From Janthinobacterium sp. CG3 (GTDB taxonomy: Bacteria > Pseudomonadota > Gammaproteobacteria > Burkholderiales > Burkholderiaceae_D), in assembly GCF_000344615.1 (NCBI RefSeq), contig NZ_KB467824.1, positions 1,080,592-1,144,591 of the forward strand: DNA of 64,000 bases, given 5' to 3'. Each line of letters opens with the position of its first letter. Position 1 is the first letter of the stretch. Made by a program: the position numbers and the translations under genes. This document shows positions 28,675-35,397 of the stretch, in pieces. The notes beneath the pieces were generated by a model that was not told the DNA's origin, made no database searches, and saw nothing but the letters and a program-made list of their open reading frames with translations.

Positions 28675-30699
28675 TTGTGCCGCGGCAAGAACGCGCCGGC
28701 GCTGGAAAGCTACGACAGCCCCGGCCAGTACGCTTATAGAAGCGCGGCGCAGGCGCGCCGCTACGCGCTGCTGCACATGCAGGCGCGCGAGGCGGAGGCG
28801 CAATGGACGCGGATGCGTTCGAGCGTGCGCACCTTGCGCGCCGGCACGCACATCGCGCTGACGGGCGTGCCGTTCCGCCAGGCCGACGGCAAGTACGCGC
28901 TATTGCGCGTGCGCAGCGTGGGCGTGAACAACCTGCCGGCGCCGGCCAGCAAGGCGCTGGCCGAACTGTTCGGGCCGATCCCGGAATTGCTGGAGGAAAG
29001 CCTGCGCGTGGAAGAGGAAGAGGCGCCCGAGTTCGCCCTGGCCATCGCCCAGGCCGTGCTGAGCGGCTACGGCAACTGCGTCGAGGCGGTCAAGCTGGAG
29101 CGGCCGTGGCGGGCGCCGCCGACCGGCCAGCGCGCCAAGCCGACCGCGCCCGGCAGCCAGAGCGCCATCGTGGTGGGGCCGGACGGCGCGGCCAGCGCGA
29201 ACGGCGCCGACGAAATGTATTGCGACCGGCTGGGCCGGGTGCGCATCCGCTACCATTGGCAAGAGGACGCCAGCGCGACCTGCTGGGTGCGGGTGGCGCA
29301 GCGCTCGGCGGGCGGTGGCATGGGCAGCCAGTTCCTGCCGCGCATCGGCCAAGAGGTGATGGTACAGTTTTTGGAAAACGACATCGACCGGCCGGTCATC
29401 GTCGGCGCGCTCTACAACGGCCAGGGCGAGGGCGGCGTGCCGGCCACGCCGGGCGGCGCGGACGGGCGCGCCGCCGACGCCGGCGTGTTCGCGTCGGCGC
29501 ACGACCACGGCGTCTCGGCGCAAGGCAACCTGGCCGGCGGCAACGGCCCGCTATGGCACGGGGCCGCCGCCGGCTCGGCCGGGCACCGCAACGGCGCCGC
29601 CCAGTGGGGCGTGCGCAGCAAGGAATTCGGCGGCACTGGCTACAACCAGCTGCTGTTCGACGACACCGATAGCCAGGGCCGCATCCAGCTAAAAAGCAGT
29701 TTCGCCGCGAGCGAGCTGAACCTGGGGCACCTGATCCACCACGCCGACAACTACCGCGGCAGCTTCCGCGGCCTGGGCGCGGAATTGCGCAGCGACGCCT
29801 ACGGCGCCGTGCGCGCCGGCGCCGGCTTGCTGATTTCGAGCTATGCCATCGGCCACGCGGCGGCGGCGCGCGAGCCGGCCGGCGACAACGCGCCCGGCCT
29901 GGCGCTGCTCAAGCAGGCCGGTCAGCTGGGCCAGAGCTTCAGCGACGCCGCCGCCAAACACGAAGGCGTGGCGCTGGCCGGCCACGTCGGCGCGGCCAAG
30001 GCGAACGCCAGCGCCCTGGACGACGCGGCGGCGCCGCTGAAGGCGCTGCGCGCGGCGGCGGCCGGCATGCTCAGCGGCGACGGGATCGACGCCGCCAAGG
30101 CCGACGCCGGGGCGAAAAACACCACCGCCGGCGCCGGCAAACTGCCGCATACGAGCGACGCCATCATCGCCATCGCCGCCAAGGCGGGGCTGGGCGTGGT
30201 GGCGGGGCAAAACCTGCAACTGGCCAACGGCGAAACGGTAACCTTGATGAGCGGGCGGGACAGCCAGTTCGTCGTCGGCGGGCAATTGCGCGTGCACAGC
30301 GGCCAGGCGATCGGCGTGCTGGCCGGCGCGGTCGCGCCGGGCGCGGGCGGCGTCGGGCTGCAATTGATCGCCGCCAAGCAAGCCATCGAGGTGCAGGCGC
30401 AAAGCGACACGCTGAAGGTGCAGGCACGCGACCGGATCGACATCGTCAGCGCCAACGCGCACATCGACTGGGCGGCGGCGAAAAGCATCAGCCTGTCGAC
30501 GGCGGGCGGGGCCAATATCACGATCACGGGCGGCAACATCACCGTGCAATGCCCGGGGAAAATTACGATTCACGCCGGCATGAAGGAGTTTATCGGGCCG
30601 GACAGGTTAAATTATCCCTTGCCCTTGCTACCCCGATCCGTCTGCGTGGAGTGTTTATTGAAAGCCCGCGCCGCGGGCGCACCTTTTGCAATGAAATAA
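28675..30699 (+). pseudogene. 5'-truncated second vgrG (gp5-like and DUF2345 parts only)
   Basis: Starting at base 28682 this segment matches vgrG from codon ~280 to the end. It lacks the first 280 or so residues, including most of the gp27-like base that trimerises onto Hcp. The first usable start is TTG 28675, giving 674 residues, but no good ribosome binding site is close; GGAGGAG at about 28649 is too far. It keeps FLENDIDRPVIVGALYN, the Vgr segment and the DUF2345 helix without stops or shifts. It is best read as a displaced vgrG 3' end brought in with the adaptor cassette that follows, not as a working spike. Confidence 0.85.
28682..30699 (+). repeat. Long direct repeat, copy 2 (truncated vgrG)
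   Basis: Same-orientation copy of 19948-21971. The left boundary is sharp: upstream of GCGGCAAGAACGCG the two copies share nothing. One 6-base deletion lies in the Glu-rich run (near 29010). The last ~130 bases diverge strongly at the DNA level but change only five of the final 42 residues. Confidence 0.95.
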
Positions 30700-30700
30700 T

Positions 30701-31579
30701 ATGTTAAGCCATAGAGACGTGTATTTTTTGTTTAAATCCTGTGCTGTGCAGCACGATAGTCCGAAGCTATATATGCTTGTAGATTATGCTGGTATACCTG
30801 GATTGGTTAAAAAGCTAACCCAGGCGAACTTAGAATGGACAAGCTTATTTGAAAGATCAAAGGAGGAGAGCGCTTTATCCGTCGCGCCAGTTCTGTTTCA
30901 AATCACGATGGATGAACGCGGCATACAGCATCGCATCCTTATTGATTGGGTATGCGAGCATGGCACCTACAGTTCAAGCATGATTTTTCTTGTCTCTCCT
31001 CTTCCAATGCCTGAGTTGGCACGCAGGTTGATGACAAGACTCGATGCAGTCCTGTCGGAAGACATAGAAGTACTGTTAAGGTTTTTTGATCCACGTATTT
31101 TTGAGCAGTTAATGGTGGTTTTGTCAATTAAGGAAAAACAAGAGTTTCTATGTATTGCGCACGAATGCTGGTTTCCTGATAGACGTGGAAACTTGCAGAA
31201 AGTTCGTGCCTTATTCTCAGAGGTCGATATTTATTCCTCCCCTATGACATTGAACTCAGCACAGGAAGATGCTTTACTTGACGCGAGCGAACAGGATCAG
31301 GTAGCGGCTCTTCTATTATCAGGAATACCTGAGTCCTATCTGAATCTTTCATTGCCGAAACGATCTGATTTCATCGTTCGCCATATGGAAGCGGCGAAAT
31401 TGCTTGGAATTTCAAGTACACATGAACTTGCTCTGTACTGCGCACTTCCGTTCTTTTATGGTGAAGATTTTTCAGAAGAGCAACAATGGAAAATTGTTTT
31501 GGAGAAAGTTAAGTTGAAGATGGTTGATTTGAAACAGGCGGCAGAGGAAGTAGAAAAAACAATTATTGAAAAGGGTTAA
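30701..31579 (+). CDS. DUF4123 T6SS effector adaptor, copy 2
   Basis: Encodes 292 residues, the same length as the copy at 21968, with parallel blocks: LYMLVDYAGIPGLVKKL, WVCEHGTYSSSMIFLVSPLPMPELARRL, LRFFDPRIFEQLMVVLS and ELALYCALPFFYGEDF. ATG 30701 begins one base after the truncated vgrG stop. DNA divergence from copy 1 is large and A+T content is higher, so this is an old paralogue rather than a recent duplication, in contrast to the vgrG segment before it. Its client effector appears to be gone; the next gene is a DUF3304 lipoprotein. Confidence 0.88.
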   Translation: MLSHRDVYFLFKSCAVQHDSPKLYMLVDYAGIPGLVKKLTQANLEWTSLFERSKEESALSVAPVLFQITMDERGIQHRILIDWVCEHGTYSSSMIFLVSPLPMPELARRLMTRLDAVLSEDIEVLLRFFDPRIFEQLMVVLSIKEKQEFLCIAHECWFPDRRGNLQKVRALFSEVDIYSSPMTLNSAQEDALLDASEQDQVAALLLSGIPESYLNLSLPKRSDFIVRHMEAAKLLGISSTHELALYCALPFFYGEDFSEEQQWKIVLEKVKLKMVDLKQAAEEVEKTIIEKG

Positions 31580-31580
31580 T

Positions 31581-32150
31581 ATGAGCGTAAATATTTTGTT
31601 TAAAATCCACTTGCCGTTCTTTTTAATATTTTTATTGTCAGGATGTAATGTGCAGCAAGCGGATCCGATTCCGAAAGAAAAATCTCACAAGCCAGTAAAC
31701 CTGACGTTGTCTGGCTATAATTATACAAATCGGTATATCGATACGTTTTCAGTTAATGAGCAAGGCGGAGGAAATTTATTTATTAGCGGACCAACTTCGG
31801 GCGGTGGGGGCAGCGTGTGCTGTGTAGGCTATGTTCCAGATCAGGAAGCAATGGAAGTGGAGGTTCGCTGGCAAGCTGATGCTTGTCGATACGATGAGGG
31901 TAGAACTGTTAGTGGGGAGATGGTTCGTACATTACACAGTTATTTTAAAGAAGTAAAAGTTATAGTTGATCGCAATATTCCAGCGAATCCTGCTTATTTT
32001 GAAGTGCATATTTATCAGGATGGCCATGTTGAAGCTGCGATCACAGAGGAGCCATCCGAGCCCCGATTGAAATTAAATATGAGCAGAGAAGATACATCCC
32101 CTTATCCGGACTGTCCAGCAGGGAAAAAACCAAAAAAATCAATAAAATAA
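31581..32150 (+). CDS. DUF3304-type lipoprotein, presumed immunity protein, copy 2
   Basis: Encodes 189 residues with a lipobox (LLSGC, about residues 16-20) and the shared core VNLTLSGYNYTNRYIDTFSVN, GGGNLFISGPTSGGGGSVCCVGY and YFEVHIYQDGHVEAAI. ATG 31581 follows AAGGG at 31571-31575. It sits one base after the second DUF4123 gene, where the effector would normally be, so the matching lipase has been lost from between them. The frame is intact and the conserved residues are kept, which suggests selection for protection. Confidence 0.82.
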   Translation: MSVNILFKIHLPFFLIFLLSGCNVQQADPIPKEKSHKPVNLTLSGYNYTNRYIDTFSVNEQGGGNLFISGPTSGGGGSVCCVGYVPDQEAMEVEVRWQADACRYDEGRTVSGEMVRTLHSYFKEVKVIVDRNIPANPAYFEVHIYQDGHVEAAITEEPSEPRLKLNMSREDTSPYPDCPAGKKPKKSIK

Positions 32151-32246
32151 TATATTTTATGGCGTTATCTGTGGCCCGCGGCGATGTTTCTGGGCATTGC
32201 GAGAAATAGTATATCTGCCAATTAAAATGTTCGAGAGATCTACAAC

Positions 32247-33012
32247 ATGGCCAATGAAAAAAAATAGCGAATTCAACGGTTGGCGATATGAAGATGCAGC
32301 CGCTAAAGCCAAATTTTATCAATATGCGAAGTGCAATCGACCAAGCAATGCTTAGTCCGGTGGATGGGCCTCCAAAGCCAGCATTACCTTTATTAGTCAG
32401 TGGTCTTGCTCTGGACCTAGAGAATTCATGTGCGCGGATCGCTGGCCCGGGAAGTTGCATGCAGACGCTATGGTTTAGTTTTTTTTCGATGGTACAGGCA
32501 ATAATATGGACGCTGATTTAGGTGGTCTAAAACATAGTAACGTGGCTAAATTGGCGTTGTGTGATGATTGGAAACACGTGCATTGGATCACTGCTTTTGA
32601 TGAGCAGCGTACGTTGTTACGTATGGCCGATACGCGTATTCTTCCTGTATTGCCACGTGTTCTGAGCGCAGAGCAATGGATTGCATTTGGCTCGTCGATT
32701 GAGTACTGGTCATATATAAATAGAGAAGGCGGCATGGAAATTTGTCCGTTGTCTTCTGGTGACTTCATTGCTGATACTAAAATTCATTTAAGTCAAAGGA
32801 AATTGGATGAAATGCTGCTGGCTGCGGAGGCTGACGCTATTATCGGTTTATTGGCGGAGGCCATGTCTGATATTGTCCCTGCGGGGTTGAAAAAATCAGA
32901 ATTCTATAAAATTATGAATGATTCCTGTAATTTGGCGCGAACTTATAATGTGAAGGAATATTCGGATTCAGTATCATTGGCAGTCGCTGCATGCTTAACT
33001 GTTGGGGGGTAA
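32247..33012 (+). pseudogene. Chimeric remnant: Tle1 N-terminus joined to a DUF4123 C-terminus
   Basis: From ATG 32247 the sequence resembles a Tle1 N-terminus (about 90 codons) but is shifted twice at homopolymers. A run of eight A (32257-32264) needs one more to continue, and a T run near 32480-32488 needs one more to give FFFDGTGNN. After KHSNVAKL (to about 32555) it switches to a DUF4123-like C-terminal half: RMADTRILPVLPRVLSAEQ, YINREGG and a C-terminal helical region ending VAACLTVGG. In intact cassettes the adaptor precedes the lipase, so the order here is reversed. The junction therefore reflects a deletion between two neighbouring cassettes. No functional product is expected. Confidence 0.8.
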
Positions 33013-33137
33013 GTAATAAAGATTAAAAGCTGACTAATTTGTTGAGTGGCGGTGATTGGAAGCCAAAGCAGTTGGGCGTGGGTATTGTGGGTGGCGGAAT
33101 TATTTAGATAAATTTGCAAATTCAATATGGTGAAATT

Positions 33138-33662
33138 ATGAAAAAACAAAAATTATATTTGCGAATTTCAACTCGAATATTAATCATTTCGGCTCTAATC
33201 TGCATATCTGCTTGCGGCGAAAATCTTATTCCGGCAGCAATCAATGGCTATAATCATACTGATAGTCGCTCTATTTATTCCTTTACTGTTAATGGTGCGA
33301 TGGGGTCAAATCCTGGACCGTTAAGTGGTGGTGGTAAAGAAAGTTGCTGCGTTTCGCTTCCGTCGACCTGGCGGCCTGGCTTGAAAGCAAAGGTGGCATG
33401 GGAATATGATAGTGGAAGTGGAATCCCACTGCCACCACCGCCTCAAGTGGTTGAAGTAGATATTCCAAAATATAAACATCCAGGGAAATTCCAGGTGCAT
33501 TTTTACGATAATAATAAAATAAAAATAGTTATTTCGGATTGTGGAATAGAACATCCGTTTTATCCAATGAGTAAGGCGGATATATTGCCATGGGAGGCGA
33601 TAGGGGCAAAGGAGGGTGCGCTTGACTCCCAAAGAAGAGGAGGTATGAAAACTGACTGCTAG
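33138..33662 (+). CDS. DUF3304-type lipoprotein, presumed immunity protein, copy 3
   Basis: Encodes 174 residues with a lipobox (ISAC, about residues 22-25) and a more divergent DUF3304 core: INGYNHTDSRSIYSFTVNG, GPLSGGGKESCCVSLP and FQVHFYDNNKIKIVI. It has a Pro run (LPPPPPQVVEV) absent from the other two copies. ATG 33138 is preceded by a weak GGTG site. It follows the lipase/adaptor remnant by 125 bases and precedes a third lipase remnant. It is intact, so it may protect against a lipase carried by related strains. Confidence 0.75.
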   Translation: MKKQKLYLRISTRILIISALICISACGENLIPAAINGYNHTDSRSIYSFTVNGAMGSNPGPLSGGGKESCCVSLPSTWRPGLKAKVAWEYDSGSGIPLPPPPQVVEVDIPKYKHPGKFQVHFYDNNKIKIVISDCGIEHPFYPMSKADILPWEAIGAKEGALDSQRRGGMKTDC

Positions 33663-33738
33663 CGTTATTCAATCCGCGCATAATCCAGACTTATTTGGAT
33701 CCCGCAGTGTACTTCGCCCGTTGAGCAATAGAGAAACA

Positions 33739-33913
33739 ATGCAACGTGCCAACGCTCTTTGTGCATCCCGTCCATCACCGAAAGCACTACCATGTACGGG
33801 GCAAATTTTTGTTGGTATGTTCTTCGACGGCACTGGAAATAACGAAGCTGCTGATTATATAAAAGTAGAAAGAACCCCCGCTGAAATGAAACATAGTAAC
33901 GTGGTTAGGCTTT
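33739..33913 (+). pseudogene. Tle1 N-terminal remnant, copy 3
   Basis: From ATG 33739 the frame encodes a Tle1-like start with FVGMFFDGTGNNEAADYIKV and then MKHSNVVRL, and at about 33913 runs into IS30-type transposase sequence. Only about 58 codons of the lipase remain, without the catalytic Ser elbow. The end falls within a few codons of the breakpoint in the remnant at 32247. Confidence 0.75.
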
Positions 33914-34823
33914 CCGCCAGCACGATCAGCGCGAGATCAAACGCAGTAGTGGCACCGGCATCTATGACGCCAATCTGGCGCATGCGCAATGCCATGCACG
34001 CCGTTTGCGGCCGCGCCGCGTGCCCAAACTACGCACCGACGGCGTTTTGTTCCAAGTCGTCCGGCACCAACTGAAACTGCTCTGGTCGCCGCAGCAGATT
34101 GCGCGCAAACTACGGCTTCTTTGGCCCGACAATCCTGAAAAATCCGTGTCCCACGAAACCATCTACAACGCCATTTATTTGCATCCGCGCGGCGAACTGA
34201 AACGCGAACTGATCGCCTGTTTGCGCCACCATAACCAGGTGCGCAAACCACGCAGCCGGGGAACCGACCGGCGCGGGCAAATTCCGGACATGCAGAGCAT
34301 CCATATCCGCCCTCCGGAGATCGAGGATCGCATCATCCCCGGCCATTGGGAGGGAGATCTGATAAAGGGTGTCGGCAACTGCTCGTCGGTCGGCACGCTG
34401 GTCGAACGCACCACCGGCTTCGTGGTGCTTGCTAAGATGGACAACGCGACCACCAAGGCCGTCGTCGACAGCTTCTCCGCCGTGCTCAACCGCGAGCCGG
34501 CGGCGATGCGCAAGAGCATGACTTACGACCATGGCCGCGAGATGCACGGCCATAAAATCCCGACCGAACGCACTGGCGTGCAGATCTATTTCGTCGATCC
34601 CCACAGCCCTTGGCAACGCGGCTCGAACGAGAACACCAACGGTTTGCTACGCCAGTACATGCCCAAGGGTTCCGACCTGTCGATCTACTCCCAAGACGAG
34701 CTCGACGCCATCGCTTTATCGCTCAACACGCGACCAAGGGCGCGGCTTGGATTTGAATCGCCGCTGGTCGTTTATACTCAGCACATCGAATTACTGCAAC
34801 ATCCCACGGACACTGTGAATTAA
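33914..34823 (+). pseudogene. IS30-family transposase, 5'-truncated and frameshifted
   Basis: The conserved part (open from about 33932 and with an ATG-like start at 34005) has the IS30 DDE blocks: GHWEGDLIKG (first Asp), MTYDHGREM (second Asp) and NENTNGLLRQYMPKG (Glu), and ends at 34823. Upstream, SASTIS then REIKRSSGTGIYDA can be read only by adding one base near 33930, and the N-terminal helix-turn-helix before it is missing. The element's left end is thus lost in the junction with the lipase remnant. The sequence after the stop (about 34825-34855) probably contains the right terminal repeat, but without the left end this could not be confirmed. Confidence 0.8.
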
Positions 34824-34859
34824 CCCAGTGTTGCACTTGGAATTTGAAATCGCCCCGCC

Positions 34860-35386
34860 TTGATTGAGCGTCCCTGTTCCGGTTTATAGTTGGCGCATCG
34901 TTTCGACCGCTCCATCGGTTTTTTTGGCGTGCGACGCATCAACAGATGTACCGCGAGCTGGGGGGGCCTGGAAACCGAGGGCTGGGCCGAGTCGCTGCCG
35001 CCGGAGACGGGGCGCAGACGCAAGCGGGTCTACCGTGCGCTGCCGGGGGCCGCCAGGAGCTGGTGCGCTGGCTCGGCGAAAGCCAGGACCCGAAGCCGAT
35101 GCGCGACGAATTGATGCTGCGCCTGCGCGCCGAGGCGCTGGTCGGGCCGACCGTCGTCATGGACGATATCCAGCGGCGCCTGGAAATGCACCGGGAGCGC
35201 CTGGAGCTGTACCGCAATATCGAGGCGCGCGACTTCACCGACGTCGACGCCGACGCCGACGCCGACGCCACGCGCGAGCGGCAGATTCAGCACCTCGTGC
35301 TGAGCGCGGGCGTGATGCTGTAGTCGCTGTGGGTCGAGTGGTCGGAGCAGGCGCTGAAGGTGTTGTCGCAGCCGCTGCCGAAGTAG
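34860..35386 (+). pseudogene. Decayed PadR-family regulator
   Basis: Translated fragments form a PadR-type repressor: LIERPCSG, then LAHRFDRSIGFF, MYREL, LETEGWAESLPPETGRRRKRVYRALP, and a C-terminal ELVRWLGESQDPKPMRDELMLRLRAEALVGP with the charged helix typical of PadR. To join them one needs a TAG read through near 34887, one base added near the T run at 34920, one base removed at the G run near 34967, one added near 35045, and another TAG (35321-35323) crossed before the final stop at 35384-35386. The first ~10 codons are lost at the IS30 boundary. It is clearly dead. Confidence 0.75.
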
Positions 35387-35397
35387 CCATCGGCAGC

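Noticed and set aside
28675..30699. Second vgrG as a functional spike gene
   Set aside because: It lacks the region that forms the gp27-like base, has no good ribosome binding site, and its left border is a sharp recombination joint.
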